Assembly: GCA_932294295.1 (NCBI GenBank)
Contig: OW028583.1
Coordinates: 1,515,501-1,579,500, forward strand
Source of the DNA: Alitta virens
Lineage: Eukaryota > Annelida > Polychaeta > Phyllodocida > Nereididae
Length of the DNA: 64,000 nucleotides
Direction of reading: 5' to 3'
Part shown: in pieces, positions 24,804 to 35,111 of the stretch
Layout of the letters: the number at the start of each line of letters is the position of its first letter
How positions within the stretch are numbered: position 1 is the stretch's first letter
Notes under the pieces: generated by a model
Database searches by the model: none
What the model was told of the DNA's origin: nothing
The model's input: the letters and a program-made list of their open reading frames with translations, nothing else
Translations under genes and position numbers: made by a program

Positions 24804-25210
24804 ATTCAATATAAATAGCGATGGCCATTGTCGGCCAATATACACCTATGCTGAAGGACAAATAAAAATTCTGATTGGCTCACACTAGCTGATCAGAGGA
24901 CATAACACACTGTACTGAAACTACTGATACATAGAAATGACAACATTATAATTCAAAGCGACCTACTCGGATGTACGTGTGATAACAATAGCTTGCTGCA
25001 ACATCAATTCAATTCAATTTTCAGCGACAAATTTAATCATAAATATATGACAGAAATAGTTTGCAAAGATGGCGGTATATTTTAGAGCGACACACTTAAG
25101 ATATATACGACAACAATAATTGTGAAAGCGAAGTGTAAGTGATAGTTTCAGCATATTTAGAAAGCAATGCATCAACATAGTTTCAGTCTAGAGTGTGTAG
25201 ATTACTCTAT

Positions 25211-27181
25211 TTAATCGGAGCTTACAACGTACTGGCAAATATCAAGAAATGCAAGTTCATCTTTGCAGAAAACCTTTTTCAAGATGAAAATCAATCTCAG
25301 CAAAAGATTGCCACGTGCTTCTTCTTTTAACTTCCCCTCAACAAATTGTTTAATCTCCTCAGGATTTGTTGATTTCAATGTCTTTTGACATGAACCAAAG
25401 TAAAGAAAAGGCTCACTCAGTAAGAGAAGATGATTTGTATAAGGAAACACGAAGGTGGTGCTTCTGTCACCAGCCTGATGGACAACAATGTTGTCATTGT
25501 AGAACTTTATGACACAGTTATCCATGTCTGCATGCTTATCATATTCGGCAATGAAATATGGTTTATCCTCCATATCCAGTGGGTTCCGATGCCCATTTGT
25601 CGTTTCAGCTTTTTGTTGAAATAGATTGGCCAGAGTTACATTGTCTTCACAGGGTACCATTTTCTGGATGAGATTGATTATCTGTACATATTTTGATTGA
25701 GTTATTTCATTCTTGGAAAGTAGTTCCGCCAGTTCTGTGTACACTTCCTCCCAGAATTCAAGGCATTGAGCATCATCGCTTTTCGATGTCATTGCCGAGG
25801 TTTGAAAACATGGCTGACTTTCGTGTAAGAGAGACTGGCTTATCACAAACTGGTTCCACATCATTGGTACAACTCGTACCGGATCCAAATTGACTGCACC
25901 ATCCGTGCGAATCTTCTTGAGTAACAGTTTTGCTTCCTCTACCCTCAATTCATCACCACACCAGTGTGTTTGAAAAGGACATTCAAACTGTGCCAGTCGC
26001 CATGTTTTCTGGGCACTGAGGAGAAACTTGATGATGGAAGATTCATCTTGGAAACTGAACAATTTCAAGTAGAAGTCACACCATTTTGATGTCACATCTT
26101 TCAGCAGGTTGTTTGCTGGAAGCAAGTACTGTGGTAGATTCCCTTGAGATAAATAAATCCTGAAGTCTTGAAAAAACTGAAGCAGGTGATGCAATTTTTG
26201 AAGGCTCCAATCCTTTGATGAATTCTGATCACAGAAGGCGAAGAATGCATTCATGGGGATATAAGATGAAAACTTCTTGTGCGCAATATCTTCAGGGATG
26301 GACACAGTTCTGAGAAGATACTGGATAATGTATTTGATAAGCATGTACAACTGTAGCTGATCCATGCTTAAAGCCCTAGCAATGATCAGTTCTTGAACAG
26401 AAAATGAAATTCTCCATGTTATGCCATCATCTTTGCACGTTTTCGGTGCAACATGGACGAAAGAGATCGGCGCAGACAACACCGTCTCTTGTACCTCTGA
26501 AGGCCAGCATGACTTCTTCATGACATCAGTTATTTCATCTTGGTAGTAATTATCAGCGCTCATTATGGCCAGAACCACATCCACTTTGTTTTTAAGTTTT
26601 TTTTGCCCCGTGTTGGTAACGCGCAACCGCTCAAAAGCTGGTCCTGTTTTCTGCCAATTTGAAAATATTTGGGTTTCATAGCGATCTCTGTGATTCTCAA
26701 GAGTATACATAACAATTGAAGCACCATTTAAATATTTCAATTCATCGCCATCTTCATCTTTTTTCTTAACAAACAGGCTCAGATATTTCTCACCAACTTC
26801 AACTGCCTTGATTTTGCCATATCCCATGTTGTTTTCATCTTTGACAAACTCCAAGAGCAAATCGCCATGACTTTTTCCAACCATAATTTCAGGTTGCATC
26901 ACCATAACATCTGTATCACTAGTTTCAGAGCCAATCTTAGTTCCATGTTCATCAAATACGGAAATATTTGGCATACGTAACGAAGAGGCCCTGCTACCTG
27001 TTTCGATGAAAATTGCTGATGGTGCTGTGGTCCCCTCATTCTTGAGACTTGTGTTCAGGTATCCCAAAGTCTCTTTTATCAAACATCCTAGAAACGAAAT
27101 TTTATCCTTTTCAGACATGTACTGTACGACATATTCAGGCACGAGTAAGCTGGTTAACAAATCACCGTTGTTCACGGCCAT
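25211..27181 (-). CDS. Mab-21/cGAS-like nucleotidyltransferase, single exon
   Basis: An uninterrupted 656-residue frame. A nucleotidyltransferase core is visible: Gly62-Ser63 in TGSRASSLRM, an acidic pair Asp89/Asp91 in SETSDTDVMVM, and a third acid, Asp201, in KNKVDVVLAIM. The C-terminal half has the Mab-21 signature around residue 256 (WRISFSVQELIIARAL) and helices ending near the C-terminus. In cGAS and animal cGAS-like receptors these three acids bind the metal ions that drive cyclic-dinucleotide synthesis, so the enzyme may be active. I see no clear cGAS-type zinc ribbon (H-x5-CC-x6-C) and no membrane segment. Length exceeds human cGAS (522), and about 14 extra residues separate the GS and DxD motifs. 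Absence of introns suggests either a single-exon lineage or an old retrocopy. A decayed relative of its 3' third lies at 38,279. It could instead be a non-catalytic Mab-21-type protein; product and ligand are unknown. Confidence 0.88.
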   Translation of the reverse strand: MAVNNGDLLTSLLVPEYVVQYMSEKDKISFLGCLIKETLGYLNTSLKNEGTTAPSAIFIETGSRASSLRMPNISVFDEHGTKIGSETSDTDVMVMQPEIMVGKSHGDLLLEFVKDENNMGYGKIKAVEVGEKYLSLFVKKKDEDGDELKYLNGASIVMYTLENHRDRYETQIFSNWQKTGPAFERLRVTNTGQKKLKNKVDVVLAIMSADNYYQDEITDVMKKSCWPSEVQETVLSAPISFVHVAPKTCKDDGITWRISFSVQELIIARALSMDQLQLYMLIKYIIQYLLRTVSIPEDIAHKKFSSYIPMNAFFAFCDQNSSKDWSLQKLHHLLQFFQDFRIYLSQGNLPQYLLPANNLLKDVTSKWCDFYLKLFSFQDESSIIKFLLSAQKTWRLAQFECPFQTHWCGDELRVEEAKLLLKKIRTDGAVNLDPVRVVPMMWNQFVISQSLLHESQPCFQTSAMTSKSDDAQCLEFWEEVYTELAELLSKNEITQSKYVQIINLIQKMVPCEDNVTLANLFQQKAETTNGHRNPLDMEDKPYFIAEYDKHADMDNCVIKFYNDNIVVHQAGDRSTTFVFPYTNHLLLLSEPFLYFGSCQKTLKSTNPEEIKQFVEGKLKEEARGNLLLRLIFILKKVFCKDELAFLDICQYVVSSD

Positions 27182-27199
27182 GTTGATCGCACTCTATAT

Positions 27200-27290
27200 G
27201 AAGCCTCAACTCTATCTGATAGATTCTCTATTCTTATATTATTGTGCTGGGTTTTCCCCAAAGAGGCTCATGAATTTTTATGCAAATATA
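27200..27290 (-). promoter_or_regulatory. Compact promoter of the Mab-21/cGAS-like gene
   Basis: Reading towards the gene: an octamer ATTTGCAT (27,287-27,280), a kappaB/Dorsal-like GGGGAAAACCC (27,259-27,249), and a TATA-like AATATAAGAA (27,240-27,231). The ATG follows at 27,181, about 50 bases after the TATA, which leaves room for a short leader. Motif matches only; activity is inferred. Confidence 0.5.
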
Positions 27291-28870
27291 TGGATGACTA
27301 ATAGATAAAACCCCACATTGCAAGTAACCATGTAGGAATTTGCAATACATTTATTATTCAGAAATGCCACTTAATTATGTCTGCAGATCACAAACACTCT
27401 AATTAAATAACACTCCCTTCTTTTATTGGTTTAACGGATACTTTATATTTTACAGGAGAATTATCTGTTTATTTTATTCCTGCAACGTCAGTAAGTCACA
27501 ATAGACATGGAAGTCTAAATGATATTTTCCCCAGTATATAGTTACAAGTCTTCTGTATTAAAATACTATGTTAGTTTGAAAAGTTTGTTATTGTCAGACA
27601 AACTCCTCCCACCATGCAATAAAAACATGAGTGGAAATTTTTGCACTGGTGCTACTCACTCATGTGGAAGTATACAATTCTTCGCTTGAGAACAGAAAAG
27701 TTTTTGCATTACACATCTCTCCGGAATACATTTCAGACATGTAATCTGATACTGTTTCTTCAGTAGCTTGATCATCTCAAAGTCATAATACAATATACTT
27801 AGAAAAGTTTTTAGAAAAAAAAATAACTAATTGTCTGGTGCATTACTACGGAGCTTTTAAAGACAATTGTGGGTATTCAGTTCTACCACTGAGAATGCCA
27901 TGAAATTTTGTACAAAGTTAAAGCAAGTGTTCTTGTTAAAATGTAAGAAAAATGGGGGGTCACCATAGTTTTAAAAAAGTTGTCTGACAAATACCTATTG
28001 CATGTTAATCCAATGAGAAAATTGAAAATAATATGTTTCCGAGCATAAGAATGGGTTTAAATGCATTTTCACCACTGATTTTGTTCCCACTATTGTGTGA
28101 ATACTAAGTTAAGTTATTCCAACATCTTTTAAGAAAAAAAAAAGTATAGGTCACCAGCAATATAATATAGCTGCAGGACATTAAATGTTTGTACCACTGC
28201 ATCTGGCCCCCTGGTGGTAAAAAACAAAATTGATTTAATGGTTAGTTCTTGCATATAAATGATATATGGGACATTTTTACTGGTATAACATTTTAATAAA
28301 ACATAACAGTAGATATGTGCTACTTCTGGAACTTGACCCCCCAAAAAAACAGAAAACAGCAGAGGCGACTGGAGCGCCATCTGTGTTTTTGTCCATGCTT
28401 GAAAGTGAAAGATTATACTGAAACAATGCAAAAAACCATTGCAACGTCGCTTTTCGTAATTCTCACAAGAGGGCGCACTTGTGTTTATGGCGATCTACAC
28501 AGTGTGGCGCTGATGATACCCGCATTTGTCTTTAATGAGACATGGTAAAAGAAAAATTTGATTATTTTTTGACAATTTTCGAACAAAACAATCTTTGTCC
28601 GAACTAAGATTTTTTACCATGTCCCTTTCAAAGCTGGATCCATACATTATCCACTATTGGGAAAGCAAAAAACGTCGTTGTGAATATGACAACTTTGTAG
28701 ATTTAGGTTTATTTTTATTTTTAACAAATCCGAAAATGATTGAATTTCTAGTCCGTTTGCTTTACAAATGATCACTCGAGCTCCTTTTTATTTGATTGAA
28801 ATATCGTTCAATTTCACTTGGAGTGTTCCTTTTCAGTTCCCTACCTCTGTAGAGACCAAGTTTGTAAACA
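27291..28870. other. No gene recognised
   Basis: AT-rich spacer upstream of the Mab-21/cGAS-like gene. Short open frames near 28,130-28,550 have no family features and include AGAGGGCGC words that look repeat-derived. Confidence 0.4.
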
Positions 28871-28874
28871 ATGG

Positions 28875-29045
28875 TGTTCTGTCCTGTCGAGAGATGGAGC
28901 TACGACCACACCGGTCTTGCTATTGTTTAATGACGTCATCCAACTGTAACGTCATCAAATGCACTGATTGACCTTTTGTTGATGACGTCATTGAACAATT
29001 GCGAGACCTGTGTGGTCGTAGCTCCATCTCTCGACAGGACAGAAC
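28875..29045. mobile_element. Foldback element with about 40-bp arms
   Basis: GTTCTGTCCTGTCGAGAGAT at the left is exactly inverted as ATCTCTCGACAGGACAGAAC at the right. Pairing continues through GGAGCTACGACCACAC. Each inner flank holds a GATGACGTCA/TGACGTCATC word. Confidence 0.85.
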
Positions 29046-29111
29046 GCCATTTTATCAAGGTGATCGCTAACTTTACTGTCACTGCCATCAATGTATGGAA
29101 TAGCCTCTCTC

Positions 29112-29275
29112 CAGGGGCGGACTGGGCCGCCGGGAGGCCGGGAGGTTTCCGGGTGGGCCGATGGTGTAAAATATAAAGAATAATAAAAGAAAAAAAAAGA
29201 AAAATACCCAGAGATACATCTGGGCTGCTGTTACTCAAATTTCCAGGGCCACTATTTCATCCCAGTCCGCCCCTG
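29112..29275. mobile_element. hAT-type MITE with 8-bp target duplication
   Basis: The 164-bp element starts CAGGGGCGGACTGGG and ends with its inverse CCCAGTCCGCCCCTG. It is bounded on both sides by CCTCTCTC (29,104-29,111 and 29,276-29,283), an 8-bp target-site duplication as expected for hAT elements. It is inserted at the 3' edge of the XKR pseudogene. Confidence 0.9.
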
Positions 29276-30157
29276 CCTCTCTCTGATTTCTTTCATTTCC
29301 GTTTCACTAGGTTTTCTTCTGATACAAGCTAAGTCAGAAAATGGCACCCAAACTTTTATGCGTTTGTTATCATCCTTGCTTGGGTGACAGTCAACATAGT
29401 AAATGACCTGCCACGAAATGCCTACCCAAAATCCGCCAATGATTATCACACATGCCAGGTAACGATATCACATGTACGTATTTTCAATTGTGTAATACCA
29501 AACCATAAGCATGCCAACATTCTCAAAATACACCAAGGGTAATAAAAAATATAGTAAAGCCTAGTGTGTGAGACAGGAGGGTGGCCCCAGCAGGAAAATA
29601 TTAACACACAAGCTATAACAACACTGCCAGAAGTTCACAGTTTAAATGGGATAATCTGGTGCACTTTTGCATGTGTGCCATGTCAGCATGATGACAAAGT
29701 GGGCACCAGCAACTAGGAAAACAGCTAACTTAGAAACTGAGGCAAAAAGTGCAAACGACAAGACTCTGGCTGATATTATGAACACGCCCCAAAGGAAAGG
29801 GAGTGATAAAGCTATGTAAGACACTTTGACCTTCTTTATGTCCAAACGGTGTGACTTGTAACATATTACTTGTGCCCACGACAGTGCAACCAGCGATGTA
29901 ATCAGTAATATACTGCGGGAATTCACTGCAAGAAAAAATATATAATTTCAGGTCTTCAGGCATTAATATTCAAAATACAAAGTTGATGCCTATATCCAAT
30001 TGGTTCGAAATCTGACCGACCTGGCATCATATACAGTTAGTTTCATTAAAAACCACCTGTCAAATTAAACCTAGACAACTTTTGTTATACGATGCTACCT
30101 GCCACTCAATGGAACTGTCTGGCTATTGTTGGCTACTCAAAAGCTGGATCTAAAAGT

Positions 30158-30310
30158 ACATGCAGCACCATTTGGTGCATAAGTTGAGAGTTACACATAT
30201 TTGTAATTTTTTTTTTTGAAAAGATGCATGTCGAATGCATGCATATTATGATATATTAGATTAAGTTTTTTACATTTACCAAGGTTTATATCTTTTCAGT
30301 TGTGGTAGTT
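30158..30310 (+). repeat. Dispersed repeat, copy 1 of a pair
   Basis: The run from TACATGCAGCACCATTTGGT through ATTTACCAAGGTTTATAT is shared with 32,517-32,670 in the same orientation. Both lie in XKR introns. Confidence 0.8.
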
Positions 30311-31036
30311 TAAGTGCAACCTCTAAATTTGGAATATCTTAGGACCTATAAATGATTGCAAGATTTTTTCCTTTTGCACCAATTTGTTGATTAATCTCGT
30401 AGAAATTTCATGAAAAAAAAAAATCAGGACCAAAAAAAGTTGGTCCCGAAATGCAAAAAAAGGAAATATGTCCAAACAAAATATTTCAGAACCCAAAACA
30501 AGAAAACATTCTCTGTTTGAAACAGATATTTTTTATGTTTTGAATGAAAGACTTTTCACACAGGTCAATAAATTATTGTCCAAAGATAATATTTCTTTGA
30601 ATTTTGTTCTTATTTAGAAACTCCATAGTGCTGAGTGTGTTAATATAGGACTCCCTGACAGTCATTGTATGAATGATAACAAAATATATGTGAATAACGT
30701 AAGATATAATTACCCAATAGATCGGTGCTGCCTGAACTGTTGAATATGATATACAGTTACAAGACTAGTTGTGGTGCAGCTTCCATGAAGGAGTCAGTCA
30801 GGCATAGAAATGCATATTCAAAATTTTTTCAACAATTTTCTTCAAAACTTCCTTGTCCCTCTTCTTCATCTGAGTTATTCCAAGTATAAGTATGTGCACA
30901 TAGCTGCAAATTCATGAAATGGGATTATTTAACTTAAATTCAGCTGCAGTGACTATAAATTTATACTTAACTCATTTATTATGATTGTAACACCTTTAAC
31001 AGTGACATCATGAGGGTTTTACAGCCACTGATTGGT

Positions 31037-31146
31037 CCCAGATAGCATTCCAAATTGTATTGACGTAGGCGCGATGTCAAAAAGATTTTGCACCGACGGC
31101 GGCCGATATAGAAACGACGCTGGTCCGATTTGGAATGCTATCTGGG
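31037..31146. mobile_element. Foldback MITE, family C (110 bp)
   Basis: Starts CCCAGATAGCATTCCAAATT and ends GATTTGGAATGCTATCTGGG, with a GC-rich core (GACGGCGGCCGATATAGAAA). Intron of the XKR pseudogene. Confidence 0.85.
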
Positions 31147-31330
31147 GTCAATTCTCTGGAGCTGATCACTGATATTGTCACCAGCAAATACTGCCTTCTG
31201 AATGGCTGAGGAGGGTTTCGAATGGTATTACAACGACAATAAATATAGCAATGAAAACTCTCAGCGAATAGATGGAAAGAGCAAAACAGGAGAATGCTTG
31301 TAAGTTTCCATGCTACATTCGAGGGGGGGG

Positions 31331-32110
31331 GGGGCATTTACACTGTCATGAATACGACCTAGGTATGACCACGTATGAAAATATTGTTTTTACTCTCGCT
31401 CATCCTTGTTCATACGGGATTCACTCGCTGTGTGATAATACTCTTGCTAATCCGTAGAACGGTCCTGGTAGCGCTAAGTCATCCGTGACCAAACGGGAAA
31501 GGGCAAAAATGTTTAAACATGTTTAAAACTTTGACGGACGTTCTACGAGTTAATTGTTTAAATTAGTTACGTAACTCGCTCGGGATTCACTCGGCGAGCA
31601 TTCTACGTACGTTCTACGTACATTCTACATACATTCTATGTATATTCTATGTGGCCATACATAGCCATACTTTGCCATACATAGCCACTGTCCATTCATA
31701 TATACTCGCCATCCACTCACGTCCACTTGTAGAATGCTCGTAAAACCTTCGGCGGACGTCCATCGCCCGCTCGTTGTCTTCCGTGCCCATCCTTGCCCAT
31801 CCTTACCCATCCTTGAACCACTCGCACAGGCGATCTACGAACGATCTACGTGCGATCTACGAGTTCTTACGAGTGCCTCATGAATGCCTTATGGATGCCT
31901 CACGGATGCTTGGTGATGGACGTTAGGTGAGCATTTGATGGACGTCCGGCGAGCGTTTGATGGACGTCTGGCGAGCGATCTACAACTGCCTCACATACAC
32001 TCATGCAAAGAATTTATACGTGATTAAAAGAGCTACGAGTGAGCACGTAAGGCCAATTTTTCACATCCTTGGTCATACGTAGGTCTTATCCATGACAGTG
32101 TGAAAGCCCC
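31331..32110. mobile_element. 780-bp TIR element with iterated TCTACG core
   Basis: The left end, GGGGCATTTACACTGTCATG and on through GACCTAGGTATGACC, is mirrored by the right end GGTCATACGTAGGTC through CATGACAGTGTGAAAGCCCC, about 40 bases of inverted repeat. The interior is a set of degenerate short iterations of (A/C)NTTCTACGTAC, GCGATCTACG and GATGGACGTCYGGCGAGCG. No transposase frame. Confidence 0.75.
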
Positions 32111-32516
32111 TTTAAGCAGAATGCTATCTTAGTTTTGGTCAAATATTAAGAAATTTCATCTCTGGTATTTGAGGATATTTTATAAGGTAACAAACCATTT
32201 ATTGTGCTGTTGATCTATCTATTGATTTCTTTATTATCCTTTGTTAATGAACATAGTTAATACGCGTAAAGTACTCGGTTACATAATTTGATACTATTCA
32301 ATATCTATAATTGATTAATTAGTCTTATCTTATATCATTAATGGCCTACTGATATGGGGAGGGAAGGGAGAAAAAGAGTATTTAAAATATGAAAGAAAGT
32401 GACTAGAAATATGACAAAGAGCTGACGCAATGCACACACAAGTGGGATTTTTAAGTCTTTAAATTTACTCAAATTTAGTGACCTATGTGCGTTATAAGAC
32501 TTCAAATTCTGCTACA

Positions 32517-32670
32517 GTACATGCAGCACCATTTGGTGCATAAGTTGAGAGTTACCGCATATTTGTATCATTTTGTTGGATGCATGTCTATCGTACATAC
32601 ATATTTATGATATATTAGATCAATTTCTTGCATTTACCAAGGTTTATATTTTCTCAGTGGTGGTGAGCCG
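32517..32670 (+). repeat. Dispersed repeat, copy 2 of a pair
   Basis: Direct-orientation partner of 30,158-30,310. The two copies lie 2.36 kb apart and flank the 780-bp TIR element and the family C MITE. Confidence 0.8.
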
Positions 32671-33021
32671 ATGATAAGCTAGGGGTAGAAAGTAGCGGCT
32701 GGCATTCGCCAGTTACAGCTACAGCCAGGAATAGTTCACTACAGCTGTCAATAGTCGACCATATATTATGAAACTAACTGTATATAAATAAAAGTGTGTC
32801 AATGTTAGTAATACTATGTGCACATATTGTATTTGAGTATTAAATTGATTCAGATGGGTAGTTAACCGCTAAGACATGTGCAGATGTATACGGCAAGAAA
32901 TACAAACTTTGCTGCATGGCCCTCATTCGGCGAACTCGGACGTAAGTGGGGGCCATGCTTGCTTACGCTGGACCACTTTTCCATTTCAGGCAATGGTATT
33001 GTTGAAAAAAATATGATAGTA

Positions 33022-33165
33022 TACATGGCCAAATGTGCCACGTGCGTTTTCCATGAGAAGGATAAATGCATGGAAAACGCATGGTTTTTAGCTAATTATA
33101 ATAAGGAAAAAACCATGCGTTTATCCAAATGCATGGAAAACGCACGTAGCACAATTGGCCATGTA
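33022..33165. mobile_element. Foldback MITE, family B
   Basis: Starts TACATGGCCAAATGTGCCAC and ends with GGCCATGTA. Near-complete self-complementarity. It lies just beyond XKR exon 1. Confidence 0.88.
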
Positions 33166-33989
33166 GACACTTAAGGACAATCAATGTAACCATACCCAAA
33201 AATAGGACCTCCAATCATTGTATGAATAAGTAAATCCCGCATAGAAGGCAGCTTTCTGTGATTCCCTGCATACCAGGTGGCCAAATAGAAAATCCCCATT
33301 AAAAGAGATGGCAAAAAAAACAAATAGAAGTGTGAGTGTGAACCATATCATATCTTCATCTCTGTAATACAGCACAGCCACGAAGATGTCAGATCTAATA
33401 TCTGCCAAACCTAAGCCGATAGAGATTACAGTGAACAAGATATCGTGCTTTGAAAAAGAGTAATTGATATCATGTTCTTCTGTCATAGTCGTATCAACCC
33501 CAGTTTCTGTGTTCTTTTTATTTTCCATTAGAACTGAACAGTTAGCGGATGGTTTTGGATCTTCTTTTACTTTTATTTCTGCAACTGCCAGTGGATCCTC
33601 CTCATCTTTAGCAATATCATCACAGGGTAGGCCTACTGGTTTTGTGTCAGTGTTTCTCGATGTATGGTCCTCTGCAGTGGGCACTTCCAGTTGGCTCATG
33701 ATAAACGTTTGATTGCTTGCAATTGATGTTTAGAAATAATATTCATATCCAAAGTGTTAGTCCATTTGAATAAATTGAGAACTGTGTGATAGTCTTTAAT
33801 AAGTATGTCCTGACTTCAAAAGAACTACATTTTGACATACTCTAAAAAGCCATATCTATGATAACAGATAACGAGCTTAATAATAAGCCAAAGTATTGTC
33901 AAAGACAAACCATTGTTAGAAAAAACTGCAACATTTGTTTGATTGATGTTTTCATTGATTTTAATGAGGACTAATAAATCATATTTTGG

Positions 33990-34143
33990 TACATGGCCAA
34001 ATGTGCTACGTGCATTTTCCATGAGAAGGATAAACGCATGGAAAATGCATGGTTTTTAGCTTATTATAATGAGGCAAAAACCATGCGTTTTCCATGCGTT
34101 TATCCTTCTCATGGAAAACGCACGTGGCACATTTGGCCATGTA
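33990..34143. mobile_element. Foldback MITE, family B
   Basis: The most symmetrical copy of the family: the AAACGCATGGAAAATGCATG half is mirrored almost base for base up to GGCCATGTA. It lies about 290 bp upstream of XKR exon 1. Confidence 0.9.
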
Positions 34144-34239
34144 GAATGGATATTGGTGAGTTGTGTCAAGGGGTGTGCATTGCAAGTGAGGTGCGGTATA
34201 CAGCTTGAATTCAATTCAATTTACATATTTATGTATTTA

Positions 34240-34890
34240 TGTATTTCATAAACAAATGAACATTAATCCAACCACTCAAAAATATTTTTTATTTAAGCGA
34301 CATGCAAAGAAGTACAGGGTACAATCGCCTGGTCTAACAGGCCTATATGTCATATTTCTGCGTTAATTAATTTACATACACGTATATATAGATAGTTATA
34401 ATAAAGTAATAATATAATCAAATATATATATTACAAGGTCCAAAATCCCACAGAAAACCACATAAACATTACAAAGGTGAAGTAAAATCAATAAATAAAA
34501 GATCTGGTCTTTGTTCAAATCAAATATGGCATTCTATATACTCAATCGTATAAATTATGCTGGACATTTTCTTATAACATAACTGTATGAACTTTGCAAT
34601 CATATGTTTACTATTCATTATTTCAACTAATAAAGAAGCAGGATCTAAACAAAGAAGAGACAGGGATTCTGATCATTTATTTAAAAATTTTGATCTTTCT
34701 TCACAATATCCTTCACAGACTATCATAAAATGTATTTCGTTTTCAACAAGATTAAAATTACATACCGGGCAGACTCTTTCCTCTATTGGAGTAGAGGGGC
34801 TATTAAAACATATAAATTATGTATATGAAAAAACAAAGTTTAATAGGGTAGGTGTTGATATTGCTTGCCGCCATATCATTCACCTTCATT
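34240..34890 (-). mobile_element. LINE 3' fragment (reverse transcriptase C-terminus)
   Basis: Minus-strand translation around 34,650-34,780 gives RVCPVCNFNLVENEIHFMIV followed by CEGY. This is the zinc-knuckle-like ending (CxxC...E-E-HFxxxCxxY) of many non-LTR reverse transcriptases. A stop and AT-rich 3' UTR follow at lower coordinates. Truncated. Confidence 0.75.
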
Positions 34891-35111
34891 AAAGTTATAC
34901 ATTTACTCAGTACAAATTATTATTGTGTCAGCATCTTTAAGATACGCACTTGTCTTCACTAACTGAGTCAGATAACACTATGATCATATCTTATTAAAAC
35001 TTATCATTTACAAAAATTGAAATGCGACAAAAGTACAAACATTGATCTGTAAAAACTGTTTTCTGTACCACATTATACGAAGTTATGATTTGCTCTAATG
35101 GAGAGAGAAGG

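Larger units (their letters stand above)
29276..33699 (-). pseudogene. XK-related (XKR) protein gene, broken by four in-frame stops
   Basis: Exon 1 starts at 33,699 with a long acidic N-terminus, then KHDILFTVISIGLGLADIRS and a second membrane helix. It probably ends at a donor near 33,274. A middle exon (about 30,900-30,714) reads LTDSFMEAAPQLVL*LYIIF, matching the conserved XKR motif (ESAPQLVLQLY) with TAA at 30,757-30,759 where the family has Gln. A frame change lies just upstream. The last exon starts at 29,925 in phase and encodes SLVALSWAQVICYKSHRLDI, further helices, YFENVGMLMVWYY and a YYVDCHPSK end. TAA, TAG and TGA interrupt it at 29,642, 29,561 and 29,468, all in the same frame with no indel. 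XKR proteins are phosphatidylserine scramblases or lipid-transport partners in the plasma membrane. This copy looks inactivated. Introns contain families B and C and an unrelated TIR element. The middle exon's upstream part (helices 3-4) was not found. Confidence 0.8.

Noticed and set aside
28315..28548. 77-residue plus-strand frame
   Set aside because: No domain features, no splice partners and repeat-like words (AGAGGGCGC).
28936..29238. 100-residue minus-strand frame
   Set aside because: It lies across the foldback element and the hAT MITE and matches no family; any coding there would be residual XKR tail.
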